NCBI RefSeq assembly: GCF_002947535.1
Contig: NZ_PUAP01000027.1
Location: 171,802 to 235,801 of the forward strand
Source: Enterococcus mundtii
GTDB taxonomy: Bacteria; Bacillota; Bacilli; Lactobacillales; Enterococcaceae
Direction: 5' to 3'
Length of the DNA stretch: 64,000 nt
Of this stretch, positions 27,596 to 36,103 are shown piece by piece. How positions within the stretch are numbered: the first letter of the stretch is position 1; the number at the start of each line of letters is the position of its first letter. Both the position numbers and the translations under genes were made by a program. The notes under the pieces are model-generated. The model did not search any database, was not told the origin of the DNA, and saw only the letters and a list, made by a program, of their open reading frames with translations.

Positions 27596-28227
27596 CTGTC
27601 TTATTACTCAGTGCTGAACGCTTATTTTACAACCTGATAAACGGTGTTCAAGAAGCAACACTTCAATAATAAACCAAAAAAATCAAAAATGAAAAAGCCA
27701 TTTTCGATTTTTCTGTCTTATTACTCAGTGCTGAACGCTTCTTTCACAACCTGATAAACGGTGTTCGAAAGCCAGCTTCTTCAATATTAAGTCAAAAATC
27801 GAAAAAATATGGGAAGCTATTTTCTCAATTTCTGCCTTGATACTTGGAGCTGAACGGCTTTCTCACAACCTAGATAAACGGTGCTCAAAAAGCTGACCTT
27901 CAACATTAAGCTGAAAAATCAAAAAATATGAGGAGCTATTTTCTGATTTTCCATCTTACTGCTCAGGTCAGACCGCTTTTTTCACAACCTGGATAAACGG
28001 TGTTCAAGAAGCAACACTTCAATAATAAGCCAAAAAAATCAAAAATGAAAAAGCCATTTTCGATTTTCCTGTCTTATTACTCAGTGCTGAACGCTTCTTT
28101 CACAACCTGATAAACGGTGTTCGAAAGCCAGCTCCTTCAATATTAAGTCAAAAATCGAAAAAATATGGGAAGCTATTTTCTCAATTTCTGCCTTAATACT
28201 TGGAGCTGAACGGCTTTCTCACAACCT
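27591..28227. repeat. Tandem array of about 120-bp hairpin units (5.3 copies)
   Basis: Units begin near 27591, 27708, 27829, 27946, 28064 and 28185 (last one partial). Each has a TCTGTCTTATTACTC-like start, a TGCTGAACGC...CACAACCT block, a GATAAACGGTGTTC block and an inner imperfect hairpin (AATCAAAAATG ... CATTTTCGATT). Units 1-3 and 4-6 are paired at a 356-bp higher-order period: 27642-27870 is nearly identical to 27998-28226. The array ends exactly at the stop codon of the Mga-like gene. Single related units lie at 58764 and, more distantly, 48781, 42934 and 9689. Confidence 0.9.
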
Positions 28228-29669
28228 TACAAATAACTTCTAAATGTGAGTTCGGTCAATTGGTCGAGCTCGTTTTTGGTTGGTATGGTAGAGATATAGA
28301 TGATTGGTATTGGGACTTGGTCGAGGGGGGTGTTCGAGACGAACAAGTCGTTTTTATGGAACGTGATATCAGAAAGTTGTGATAATTCTACTGGGATCAA
28401 TTGAACTCGTTTCCCAAAGTAATCATTTAATTCTTGTTGCAAAAAGGCTTTCCAAGAGGGTTCGCCTTGGAAGAAGAAATACAGGTTCACTTTATTTGGA
28501 CGAACGGATAAGATTGCTTGCTGGATCAAGAAGGATAGTAGGCGTAGAAAGTATTCGTCTTCTTGGACAGGCAATTCTTGCTTCAATTGATCAAGTAATT
28601 GTTGTTTGAATGGATACAATTGTGGATATTGTCGTTCATATTCTTCTAAGAAATACTGATACTGCAAATTCAATTGCTCGATCAAGATAGGTGATTCATG
28701 ATATTTCAACAGCAATAAGATCAAGTTATCAGTAAGCTTTGTCTCGTTTAATTCTTCTAAGTGCAAGGTATCTGCTAAATCTTGAACGAATTGTTTGATC
28801 TTGCCTGAAAAAGGATAATTTTGTAAGATATCAGCCACAGGTTCTTGGTATTGGTTATTGTAATTCCAACTTTCTAAAAAGCAAAAGAAGGCAAAAATCA
28901 ATTCATTTTTTTGTAAATAAACGCCTTCTAATTCATAAAGTGCAGTCAATTCAGTGGCATACGTGGAATAAAGAGTATCCTCAGGCTCAAAGAAGGAGTC
29001 GTCGATACGACAATTTGCTTTGACACGTATCGTGTTGATGAAAAACCAGCAAATGCCAAAAATCTCTTCTGTTTCAACAGAAAAAGGGGTTTGCTTCAAA
29101 CGTTTCAAAAAACGAAAGTAATGGGATTCATGGATGGAATAATCTTCAAAAAAATAATTATTATGGGTAAATGGCATCAAAAGACGATGATAAAACAAGC
29201 GGATCGCATTTTCAGAGCCACTCATCGTGCATGTATATTTTGTCAGCTTGATCTGTAAATCATAACGAAGGAGTTGGCGATTGACTTTTCTTGTATGGCG
29301 TTTCAGCGTTTCATAAGAAAGTCCGTTAGCTGCTAAAAAATTTGGGGTCGAACATTCCTTTGTAAATAATAACTCTTTGATCAATTGCACACTGACGGAT
29401 TGCTTTAGAAACAATTCCCACAGATCATTGGCAAGTAGATTTTTTTGATTGAGCAAACGAATCCCTGACTGATCACTATCGATCAACCAACCATCAGGTA
29501 ACTGTGAACGGATCACTTGTAAATCGGAAAAAATCGTACGCTCTGTTGTATTAGTTTCTTCAGCAAGCTCATTGACGGTGATTTTGGGATGGTTTAAAAG
29601 TAGTTCGATCAACGTGACTTGTCGTTGTAAATCTTTTTCAGTGATGATTTGGTGCATGAGCGAGTACAT
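28227..29669 (-). CDS. Mga/AtxA-like transcriptional regulator
   Basis: A 480-residue Mga-family protein. The N-terminal winged helix (HPKITVNELAEETNTTERTI ...FSDLQVI, about residues 27-55) is followed by a second HTH-like region and helical regulatory domains. A C-terminal EIIB-like part ends SYL. It reads away from the Nudix gene, and its stop codon overlaps by one base the end of the tandem repeat array, which supplies its whole 3' untranslated region. The target genes are unknown. Confidence 0.75.
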   Translation of the reverse strand: MYSLMHQIITEKDLQRQVTLIELLLNHPKITVNELAEETNTTERTIFSDLQVIRSQLPDGWLIDSDQSGIRLLNQKNLLANDLWELFLKQSVSVQLIKELLFTKECSTPNFLAANGLSYETLKRHTRKVNRQLLRYDLQIKLTKYTCTMSGSENAIRLFYHRLLMPFTHNNYFFEDYSIHESHYFRFLKRLKQTPFSVETEEIFGICWFFINTIRVKANCRIDDSFFEPEDTLYSTYATELTALYELEGVYLQKNELIFAFFCFLESWNYNNQYQEPVADILQNYPFSGKIKQFVQDLADTLHLEELNETKLTDNLILLLLKYHESPILIEQLNLQYQYFLEEYERQYPQLYPFKQQLLDQLKQELPVQEDEYFLRLLSFLIQQAILSVRPNKVNLYFFFQGEPSWKAFLQQELNDYFGKRVQLIPVELSQLSDITFHKNDLFVSNTPLDQVPIPIIYISTIPTKNELDQLTELTFRSYL

Positions 29670-29784
29670 CCAACATCCCTCCTTTAAAATAAATTATAAC
29701 ACAATCCTTGACTTACATAAGCGGTTTCTTGTAGTTTTGGAGTGAGAGAAAACAGAGGATATTTAACGAAAGGGTTGAATCGTA

Positions 29785-30384
29785 ATGACAACGAAAAGCG
29801 AACAATACAAACGCTTATTAGCCATCGCAGAAGCCGGTCTTTTCTATGGGAAAGATCCATTTGACGAAGAACGTTACCAAGAATTGAAATCGATTGCTTT
29901 ATCTTTATTGAGTAATGGCGATAAGGAAATCGAAGAGCGTCTTGAATTTATTTTAGAACAAAATGAAGGATACCCCACACCAAAAGTCGATGTACGTGCC
30001 TTCATCAAACAAGAGAATAAGATACTGCTAGTGGAAGATAGTCACACAAAAGAATGGGCATTACCGGGTGGTTTTGCGGAAATTGGTTATTCGCCAAAGG
30101 AAAATATCGAAAAAGAAGTGAAAGAAGAAACCGGGCTAACGGTGACGGTGGACCAACTACTGGCGATTTTTGATACGAATACCCGAAAAGATATCCCACA
30201 AGCCTTTCAATACTATAAAGTCATTTTCGAATGTTCGATAATCGAGGGTTCTTTTATCACGAATATTGAAACTTCAAACAGTGCCTTCTTTGCATTAGAT
30301 GATTTACCTACTCTTTCCCAAAAACGGACGACAGAAGAACAGCTGACTATCTTAGCTAAAGGTAATTTGCCTTACTTTGATTGA
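29785..30384 (+). CDS. Nudix hydrolase with N-terminal helical domain
   Basis: A 199-residue protein. An N-terminal Nudix-associated helical domain (about residues 1-60, with EAGLFYGKDPFDEERY) precedes the Nudix domain. The Nudix box reads GGFAEIGYSPKENIEKEVKEE followed by TGL, close to GX5EX7REUXEEXGU with tyrosine at the first glutamate position. Members of this two-domain group act on nucleoside diphosphate sugars or similar compounds. It is transcribed alone, upstream of the marR operon. Confidence 0.85.
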   Translation: MTTKSEQYKRLLAIAEAGLFYGKDPFDEERYQELKSIALSLLSNGDKEIEERLEFILEQNEGYPTPKVDVRAFIKQENKILLVEDSHTKEWALPGGFAEIGYSPKENIEKEVKEETGLTVTVDQLLAIFDTNTRKDIPQAFQYYKVIFECSIIEGSFITNIETSNSAFFALDDLPTLSQKRTTEEQLTILAKGNLPYFD

Positions 30385-30392
30385 TCAATATA

Positions 30393-30426
30393 TTTTTGTT
30401 GCATTTGCAACAAAAATCAGTACAAT
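30393..30426 (+). promoter_or_regulatory. Palindromic operator and promoter of the marR operon
   Basis: TTTTTGTTGCA and TGCAACAAAAA form a perfect 11-bp inverted repeat with a 2-bp centre (30393-30416). A -10 box TACAAT follows at 30421, and the weak -35 (TTGCAT) lies inside the palindrome. This is the expected arrangement for MarR autorepression. Confidence 0.7.
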
Positions 30427-30452
30427 AAAAGTACGACTAAAGGAGAGAAAAG

Positions 30453-30905
30453 ATGGCTGAGATCATAAGAGAAATCGGCGCGATAGCGCGAGCGCTAGAT
30501 TCGATCAGTAATATTGAGTTTAAAGAAGTCGCTTTGACGAGAGGGCAATACCTGTATCTCGTTCGGATTTGTGAAAATCCAGGCATCATTCAAGAAAAAA
30601 TAGCCGAAATGCTCAAAGTCGATCGAACGACGACTGCTCGTGCGCTGAAAAAGCTAGAAAGTAATGGCTTGATTCGACGTGTAACTGACGAACAGAACAA
30701 GAAAAATAAGAGATGTTATCCAACGGAGCAAGGGGAAGCACTTTATCCGATGATCACCAGAGAACACCAGTATTCTACGAAAGTCGCTTTAGCAGGCTTG
30801 TCTGAAGAAGACATCCAGCAGTTGGAAAGGTTATTGACACATGTAAGGAAAAATATCAGCGAAGACTGGAATTTTGTAAAAAAGGGCAATAAACGCCTGT
30901 ATTGA
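30453..30905 (+). CDS. MarR-family transcriptional regulator
   Basis: A 150-residue winged-helix regulator. Recognition region IIQEKIAEMLKVDRTTTARALKKLE (in part) spans about residues 50-74, with the wing residues DEQNKKNKRCYPTEQG after it. It is the first gene of a three-gene unit (marR, GNAT, B3/B4 protein) with gaps of 13 and 3 bp. A perfect palindrome overlapping the promoter suggests autoregulation. The ligand is unknown. Confidence 0.88.
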   Translation: MAEIIREIGAIARALDSISNIEFKEVALTRGQYLYLVRICENPGIIQEKIAEMLKVDRTTTARALKKLESNGLIRRVTDEQNKKNKRCYPTEQGEALYPMITREHQYSTKVALAGLSEEDIQQLERLLTHVRKNISEDWNFVKKGNKRLY

Positions 30906-30918
30906 AAGGGATGTTTTA

Positions 30919-31446
30919 GTGGGGAAGGTAGAAATCAGACCGATTGTGGGAAGTGAAGTGGAACTCCTTCAAGCAATCAGTATTGAAACGTACATGGATA
31001 CTTTTGGCGAATATAACACGCAGGCAGATATGGATGCGTATCTTTCGCAAGCGTATGATTTGAAGCGACTGTCAAATGAACTGATCCATCCAGAATCTGC
31101 TTTTTTCTGGGCGCTAGATCATGGAGAAATTGCGGGCTATCTAAAACTGAACACAGGAAAAGCACAATCCGAAGAAATGCCTGAGGATCATCTAGAAATC
31201 GAACGGATCTATATTCGACCACCCTATAAGAAAAAAGGGATCGGCACTCACTTGATGAACTGGGCGTTGGCTCAAGCGAAAGCACAGGGGAAAACTGCTG
31301 TGTGGTTAGGTGTGTGGGAACATAATGATCCCGCCCAAGCTTTTTACCGTAAGCATGGTTTCATACGCCAAGGACAGCATGTGTTTTATATGGGCGACGA
31401 TGCACAGATCGATCATATCTTAGTCAAAAAAATCAATGAGGTGTAA
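30919..31446 (+). CDS. GNAT family N-acetyltransferase
   Basis: A 175-residue GNAT protein. It begins with GTG (VEIRPIVGSEVELLQAI). Motif A is IERIYIRPPYKKKGIGTHLM and the C-terminal part AFYRKHGFIRQGQHVFYMG is typical of the PaiA/spermidine-type or ribosomal-protein-type acetyltransferases. A fair AAAGGGATG site precedes the start. It is in an operon with a MarR regulator, so it may modify a toxic small molecule; the substrate is not known. Confidence 0.85.
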   Translation: MGKVEIRPIVGSEVELLQAISIETYMDTFGEYNTQADMDAYLSQAYDLKRLSNELIHPESAFFWALDHGEIAGYLKLNTGKAQSEEMPEDHLEIERIYIRPPYKKKGIGTHLMNWALAQAKAQGKTAVWLGVWEHNDPAQAFYRKHGFIRQGQHVFYMGDDAQIDHILVKKINEV

Positions 31447-31449
31447 CGA

Positions 31450-32160
31450 ATGAAAAAATTTGTGGCAGATCCATCTTTTTGGGAAGTGTTCCCAGAAGCA
31501 AAAATTGAGATCCTAACGGTAGAAGGGATCAATAATCAAGTCGTTGATGAAAACAAAGCGGATTACTATGACAAATTGAATCGTGCTGCCAAAGAAGCAA
31601 GAAATTATTTGACAGAAGAACCTTTTAGTCAAAACGAAGTGATTGCGCAATGGCGTCAAGCGTTTACCCAGTTCAAGACAAAAAAAGGCGCACGTTCATC
31701 GATCGAAGCACTGCTAAAAAGAGCCAGTCAAGGTCGCGAATTTTTCCCGATCAGTCCGTTAGTGGATATCTATAATAGTATCTCTTTGCGCTTTGGTGTA
31801 CCCTGTGGCGGCGAGGATCTTGACACGATCGTTGGGGATCTTCATTTGGGTAAAGCTCAAGGTGGAGAAAATTTCTTGCCATTAGGCGCAGAAGCAGATG
31901 CTCCCGCATTACCAGGAGAAATCATTTATTATGATAAAGAAGGCGCAGTATGTCGCTGCTTTAACTGGCGTGAAGCGCAACGGACCATGTTAACAGAAAA
32001 AACGACGAACGCTGTGTTGGTAATCGAGGCAGTCAACCCACAACAAGCAGAAGTTGCCGGAAAAGCAATGACTGCTTTACAAGAAGACATTGAACGAACA
32101 TTTGGTGTAACGAGTACTAGACAAACAGTGACGAAAGAACAACCAGAAATCACTTTGTGA
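31450..32160 (+). CDS. B3/B4 tRNA-binding domain protein
   Basis: A 236-residue free-standing B3/B4 domain, like the editing module of phenylalanyl-tRNA synthetase beta. The segments SPLVDIYNSISLRFGVPCGGEDLD and LHLGKAQGGENFLPLG (each in part) and RCFNWREAQRTMLT are diagnostic. Stand-alone copies are thought to hydrolyse mischarged tRNA, but this is not proven for this one. It starts 3 bp after the GNAT stop, with GAGGTG as ribosome site. Confidence 0.85.
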   Translation: MKKFVADPSFWEVFPEAKIEILTVEGINNQVVDENKADYYDKLNRAAKEARNYLTEEPFSQNEVIAQWRQAFTQFKTKKGARSSIEALLKRASQGREFFPISPLVDIYNSISLRFGVPCGGEDLDTIVGDLHLGKAQGGENFLPLGAEADAPALPGEIIYYDKEGAVCRCFNWREAQRTMLTEKTTNAVLVIEAVNPQQAEVAGKAMTALQEDIERTFGVTSTRQTVTKEQPEITL

Positions 32161-32193
32161 CCGGACACGTAGGAAATAACCAAAACGATGGAG

Positions 32194-32245
32194 TCACTCG
32201 TAATCTTCAAACAAAGCAGACTTGAAGATGGCGGGTGATTTGTCT
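32194..32245 (+). terminator. Terminator of the marR operon
   Basis: ATCTTCAA pairs with TTGAAGAT, extended by partly paired TCACTCG / CGGGTGA arms, and is followed by TTTGTCTTTT. Confidence 0.6.
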
Positions 32246-32379
32246 TTTGATCGCTTAACACGAAAATAAGCAACGTTCACTCAATCATCTTATGCTTAAT
32301 AGCAGTGACTTCCACTAAGTGTGTTTCCGCTTTCGTGCTATAATGAAAACAAGCTTTTATTTAGAGGAGGCGTTGTCAA

Positions 32380-32790
32380 ATGATCCATAAATCTCGTGTC
32401 ATGCTATACGTCGAAGATGTCGCGTTAGTCAGTCGGTTTTTCGTTGAGCAATTGAAGGCAGAAATAGTAGAAACGTTGGAATTGCCAGAGGAATATCAAA
32501 GCATTGTCTTGCGTATGTCGCAAGAATTAGAATTAGCTATTTTTCCTCGGACATTCGTTGAACGATTTTCACCAGAAGTGTTAGGACCACCACCGTCTAT
32601 GATTTTCTTTACAGATAAGTTTGACGAACTTTACGAACAAATCGAAACAGCTGGTGAAATTTTGGAGAATAATGGCTTGTTGACGTTTAACTTTTCCGAT
32701 CCTGAAGGAAATTTTTTTGTGATTGCAAAATTAGAATCGACAGAAAAAGTAGATGAAAGGGAGACAGAAGATGAAAATCTCGATCACTGA
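32380..32790 (+). CDS. VOC (glyoxalase/bleomycin resistance) fold protein
   Basis: A 136-residue VOC protein. It begins MIHKSRVMLYVEDVALVSRF and ends with the fold's C-terminal strand NFSDPEGNFFVIAKLE. Metal-ligand positions typical of glyoxalase I are not clear, so it may be a binding protein or dioxygenase-like enzyme of unknown substrate. It has a strong GAGGAGG site. The next gene overlaps its end by 20 bp. Confidence 0.8.
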   Translation: MIHKSRVMLYVEDVALVSRFFVEQLKAEIVETLELPEEYQSIVLRMSQELELAIFPRTFVERFSPEVLGPPPSMIFFTDKFDELYEQIETAGEILENNGLLTFNFSDPEGNFFVIAKLESTEKVDERETEDENLDH

Positions 32791-33031
32791 AACACTTGAA
32801 GATTATTTCAAAAAGCAACGGATGAAAAAGAGTGATAAATTGAGAATGAAGAATTTGAAATCTGGGAAAAATCCTGCCAAAGGATGGAATAAAATGGTCG
32901 ATACAGGCTTCGGTGGTTTAAATTCATTAGATTATCGTGGGAAAGGGAGTAATTTACCGATCAGCCAAATCGACAATCAGCAATTTCGTGCGGAAGAACA
33001 AAAGCGAATCGGTAAAGAAACCCATAGATAG
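32771..33031 (+). CDS. small basic conserved hypothetical protein
   Basis: An 86-residue, very lysine- and arginine-rich protein (for example YFKKQRMKKSDKLRMKNLKS). No signal or membrane segment is visible. The start at 32771 has AAAGGGAG upstream; it overlaps the VOC gene by 20 bp and so is translationally coupled to it. The charge suggests nucleic acid or ribosome contact, but I do not recognise the family. Confidence 0.6.
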   Translation: MKISITETLEDYFKKQRMKKSDKLRMKNLKSGKNPAKGWNKMVDTGFGGLNSLDYRGKGSNLPISQIDNQQFRAEEQKRIGKETHR

Positions 33032-33117
33032 AAGCTTCTTCAACTATTGTGTACTTAGTTTTATTTATTAGTAATCGACATACTCTTCTCTAAATGAAAG
33101 CGGAATAGGTAAATAGT

Positions 33118-33130
33118 AATGTTCGGATTT
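33118..33130. promoter_or_regulatory. PurBox upstream of the purine permease promoter
   Basis: Reading the minus strand gives AAATCCGAACATT, a full match to the PurR box AWWWCCGAACWWT. It lies about 20 bp upstream of the -35 box, a position used by PurR in lactic acid bacteria and bacilli. Confidence 0.65.
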
Positions 33131-33148
33131 TTGATTAAATCCGAATTT
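33122..33148 (+). terminator. Terminator after the small basic protein gene
   Basis: TTCGGATTT pairs with AAATCCGAA across a 6-nt loop, followed by TTTTTTG. The left arm is shared with the PurBox. Confidence 0.7.
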
Positions 33149-33149
33149 T

Positions 33150-33179
33150 TTGTTTACTTATTTCTTTATTTGGGATAAT
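33150..33179 (+). promoter_or_regulatory. Promoter of the purine permease gene
   Basis: TTGTTT (33150) and GATAAT (33174) with an 18-bp spacer form the best -35/-10 pair in this gap. Confidence 0.5.
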
Positions 33180-33231
33180 ATTAAACACGTTGTTTTATTA
33201 ATAAATCTAATATAGTAAGAACTTTTTTATA

Positions 33232-33244
33232 AATGTTCGGTTTT
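33232..33244. promoter_or_regulatory. Second PurBox, next to the permease ribosome site
   Basis: The minus strand reads AAAACCGAACATT, again a full match to AWWWCCGAACWWT. It sits directly before the AGGGGG ribosome site, about 45 bp downstream of the predicted transcription start. Confidence 0.6.
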
Positions 33245-33257
33245 AGGGGGATGAACG

Positions 33258-34568
33258 ATGAAGGAAAAGATACTTTCCTACTTCGAGATTGACGCACTGA
33301 ATACGACGGTGAAACGTGAGATACTGGCTGGGTTTACGACATTTATCTCTATGGCATATATCTTATTTGTCAATCCAACAGTGCTTGGTGCTTCGGGGAT
33401 GGATGAAGGGGCAGTGTTTACTGCGACAGCATTAGCCAGTGCCATTGGCTGTATTTTGATGGGGGTCGTTGCACGCTACCCGATCGGGACAGCACCTGCG
33501 CTAGGAATCAATGCCTTTTTTGCTTACTCGGTCTGTTTAGGTATGGGGATTCCATGGGAAACAGCATTGGCAGGGGTGTTTGTTGCTTCGTTGATTTTTA
33601 TTTTGATCACCATTTTTAAATTACGTGAGATGATCATTGATGCCATTCCAACAGACTTGAAGTTTGCGATTTCTGGCGGGATTGGTTTGTTTATTGCCTT
33701 TCTAGGCTTGAGTGAAGGTGGCTTGATCGTGGCAAATGAATCAACTCTTGTTGGCTTAGGTTCATTGAGTGTCGGTTCCACTTGGTTGACAATTTTTGGG
33801 TTAGTCATTACCGCGGTATTGTTAGTTCGTCGCGTACCAGGAGGGATTTTTATCGGAATGGTAGCTACCACACTTCTAGGACTAGTCACTGGACTGATTC
33901 CTATGCCTTCACAGCTTGTTGCGGCAGCACCTAGCTTGAAACCCACTTTCTTAGTTGCATTGAAACACGTTGGTGATATCAATAGCTTACAAATGTGGGT
34001 AGTCGTTTTGACGTTCTTGTTAGTGACATTCTTTGATACAGCTGGAACATTGGTTGGTCTAGCAAACCAAGCTGGTTTCATGCAAGATAACAAAATGCCA
34101 CGTGTTGGGAAAGCACTGGCTTCGGATTCTACCGCGATGTTAGCTGGTTCTTTGTTAGGTACATCGCCAGTTGGGGCTTTTGTTGAGTCATCCGCAGGGA
34201 TCGCCGTTGGTGGACGATCTGGACTAACTGCAATCACAACAGGGATTTTATTCTTGTTCGGGTTGTTTTTCTCACCATTATTATCAGTCGTGACTTCTCA
34301 AGTGACTGCACCTGCGCTGATTTTAGTTGGTGTGTTGATGGCACAATCATTACGTCAGATCGAATGGGGAAAAATGGAGATTGCTATTCCTGCTTTCTTG
34401 ATCTTGATCGGTATGCCACTGACTTATAGTATCTCAGATGGGATTGCACTAGGATTCATCTTTTATCCAATCACCATGCTAGCAGCAAAACGTGGCAAAG
34501 AAGTCTCACCGATCATGTACGCGCTGTTCTTTGTCTTTATAGGATTCATGTGGATCTTGAATGTTTGA
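33258..34568 (+). CDS. NCS2-family purine permease (adenine/guanine/hypoxanthine type)
   Basis: A 436-residue permease of the AzgA/PbuG-like NCS2 subgroup, with about 12 membrane helices plus half-helices. Diagnostic are REILAGFTTFISMAYILFVNP (in part), GTAPALGINAFFAYSVC and FFDTAGTLVGLANQAG. It imports purine bases with protons. Two PurBoxes flank its promoter, so it belongs to the PurR regulon, which fits the function. Confidence 0.92.
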   Translation: MKEKILSYFEIDALNTTVKREILAGFTTFISMAYILFVNPTVLGASGMDEGAVFTATALASAIGCILMGVVARYPIGTAPALGINAFFAYSVCLGMGIPWETALAGVFVASLIFILITIFKLREMIIDAIPTDLKFAISGGIGLFIAFLGLSEGGLIVANESTLVGLGSLSVGSTWLTIFGLVITAVLLVRRVPGGIFIGMVATTLLGLVTGLIPMPSQLVAAAPSLKPTFLVALKHVGDINSLQMWVVVLTFLLVTFFDTAGTLVGLANQAGFMQDNKMPRVGKALASDSTAMLAGSLLGTSPVGAFVESSAGIAVGGRSGLTAITTGILFLFGLFFSPLLSVVTSQVTAPALILVGVLMAQSLRQIEWGKMEIAIPAFLILIGMPLTYSISDGIALGFIFYPITMLAAKRGKEVSPIMYALFFVFIGFMWILNV

Positions 34569-34645
34569 TTGATTTGGATAGAACTTGAGTGTTCATTCGC
34601 TTTTAAAAGAGTATGGGACAGTCCAGTCGCCCTTTCTCGAAAATA

Positions 34646-34696
34646 AAAAACGAGTCTGATTTTGATGTGTTTTTGTCAAAATTGGACTCGTTTTTA
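34646..34696. terminator. Bidirectional terminator after the permease
   Basis: AAAAACGAGTC and ATTTTGA pair with TCAAAAT and GACTCGTTTTT. The preceding GGGACAGTCCAG resembles the outer arm of the dispersed hairpin elements. Confidence 0.8.
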
Positions 34697-34743
34697 GTCA
34701 TACAAATCGAACCTTTGAAAAATAAGGACTATAATATGACGAC

Positions 34744-34974
34744 ATGAAATTAATCGATCTTTACGATAATAATCGTTTAAAATATATGTGGTCTTTTGAG
34801 TACACTGATAAAAACTTTGTTAATTACGTAGCAGCAATCCCACCTTTTAAGCTTATACGATTGGTGGAATTATCTAGCGATGAGATAGTTCTAACGACGA
34901 TTGGGAATTTCCTTGATTACGTACCTGATCAAAACTGGTTAGAAAAAATTCGTCCTAGCTTGATTGCTAAATAA
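34744..34974 (+). CDS. small hypothetical protein (76 aa)
   Basis: Unrecognised 76-residue protein beginning MKLIDLYDNNRLKYMWSFEY, without signal or membrane segment. No good ribosome site is present. A TATAAT at 34730 lies so close to the ATG that the transcript would be nearly leaderless. It may be real or a gene remnant. A weak hairpin (ACTCAA/TTGAGT plus T run, near 35099-35130) follows. Confidence 0.4.
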   Translation: MKLIDLYDNNRLKYMWSFEYTDKNFVNYVAAIPPFKLIRLVELSSDEIVLTTIGNFLDYVPDQNWLEKIRPSLIAK

Positions 34975-35293
34975 ATGCAAGAAGAGGTAGTAAATGAAGT
35001 GACGATATTTAATAGATACAAAGATACGAGATTTATCTAGTTCATCAGATATATGAAGAGACAAGATCGTTAAACTTAGAAAGTAAATAATGAAAAAGAC
35101 TCAATGCCTAAAAACGTGTTGAGTATTTTTATGGTTTTGATAATTTTTACATAATGTTATAACCAACGATCAAAGGTTATTGAACAGTTATGATGTTAAA
35201 ACAATAATTTATGAAAAATTGGCAGCATTTAAAAATAGCATGATATATTGAAGTATGGAGTATGATGTTCAATTAATTTAAGGAGATGAAATA
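34975..35293. other. AT-rich gap at the left edge of the bacteriocin island
   Basis: About 320 bp without a gene. It holds a weak terminator-like hairpin at 35099-35130 and probably the promoter of the bacteriocin cluster. I see no repeat or mobile-element end. Confidence 0.4.
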
Positions 35294-35687
35294 ATGAAAA
35301 AAAGTGATACTAAAAGGCTTAATTTTAACTACGTTTATGTTAATGGCGTGTTCAATGATTATCCCAGATGAAGTTGCTTTTGCCAGTGAAGAAACTATTT
35401 CTGGCAGTGAAGAAGTTATAGATGAATCTAGCAATAATATGCAGGCGGATATGTCAGGATTAGTGGTACATAGGAGCGTTGGTACCCTCAATTTTTCTGA
35501 GTATGTTTATATGCAAAATAAACCACATGGATCAAGTCGTTGGCTTCCAACCTCGACAAAAATTTGGCAGGTTAAATATAAAGACGGAAAAAAATACCAA
35601 GGTTATGTGAATTGGACAGGTAAGTATAAAAATGGTACGCAAATTGGTGCATATTATCAATACACTGGCGTGTTAACTAAAGCATAA
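35294..35687 (+). pseudogene. small secreted protein gene, out of frame at an A7 run
   Basis: The well-placed start (AGGAGA, 7 bp, ATG at 35294) is followed by seven A. In that frame the peptide stops after 25 codons. One base over, from GTG 35304, the frame encodes a good signal peptide (ILKGLILTTFMLMACSMI... cleavage near VAFA) and about 100 secreted residues with YVNWTGKYKNGTQIGAYYQY. With six A instead of seven the ATG would join this frame as MKKVILKG. It is thus either a frameshifted gene, phase-variable, or read through slippage. I do not recognise the mature protein; it lies at the head of a lactococcin-972-like cluster. Confidence 0.6.
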
Positions 35688-35742
35688 TTTTTATAGGAAA
35701 GATAAAGTTATGATCCTTGGATAAGCGAAAGGTGACAGTATA

Positions 35743-36018
35743 TTGAAATTAAAAACGATTCGTTCTATTAGAGTAGTAAAAGTAATACAGTTCTTACTTA
35801 GTTTCTCGTCTGTCTACTTACTAATAAAAGGACCTAAGTATGTATTTTTAATACCACTATTATTTGGTTTTCTCTTGGAACTAATCCTTCCAAAAGAGTA
35901 TGGTGGGGGAATATTCAAAAATAAAAAGAATGTATTTATAAATTCAGATAAAATTTGGATTGAACCACTTATTGGAATTATACTTTTGATTATATTTATT
36001 ATTTTTTCAACTATTTAA
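35743..36018 (+). CDS. small membrane protein of the bacteriocin cluster
   Basis: A 91-residue protein with a basic N-terminus and three hydrophobic stretches (about residues 12-28, 33-48 and 72-90). It starts with TTG, with AAAGGTG 8 bp upstream. Its size and membrane nature would suit an immunity protein, but nothing in the sequence proves this. Base composition is very AT-rich, like its neighbours. Confidence 0.5.
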   Translation: MKLKTIRSIRVVKVIQFLLSFSSVYLLIKGPKYVFLIPLLFGFLLELILPKEYGGGIFKNKKNVFINSDKIWIEPLIGIILLIIFIIFSTI

Positions 36019-36103
36019 TTATGGCGAATTTTATAATGAACTTAGCCACCTAAGGTATAAAAAAACGCCATCGTTTAATTTTAAAATTAGAAAGAGGATA
36101 TTT

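Noticed and set aside
27591..28227. CRISPR array
   Set aside because: Units are about 120 bp, nearly identical throughout, without short repeats and unique spacers, and no cas gene is near.
33032..33257. Purine riboswitch before the permease
   Set aside because: No xpt-pbuX-like aptamer core was seen; PurBoxes explain the region better.
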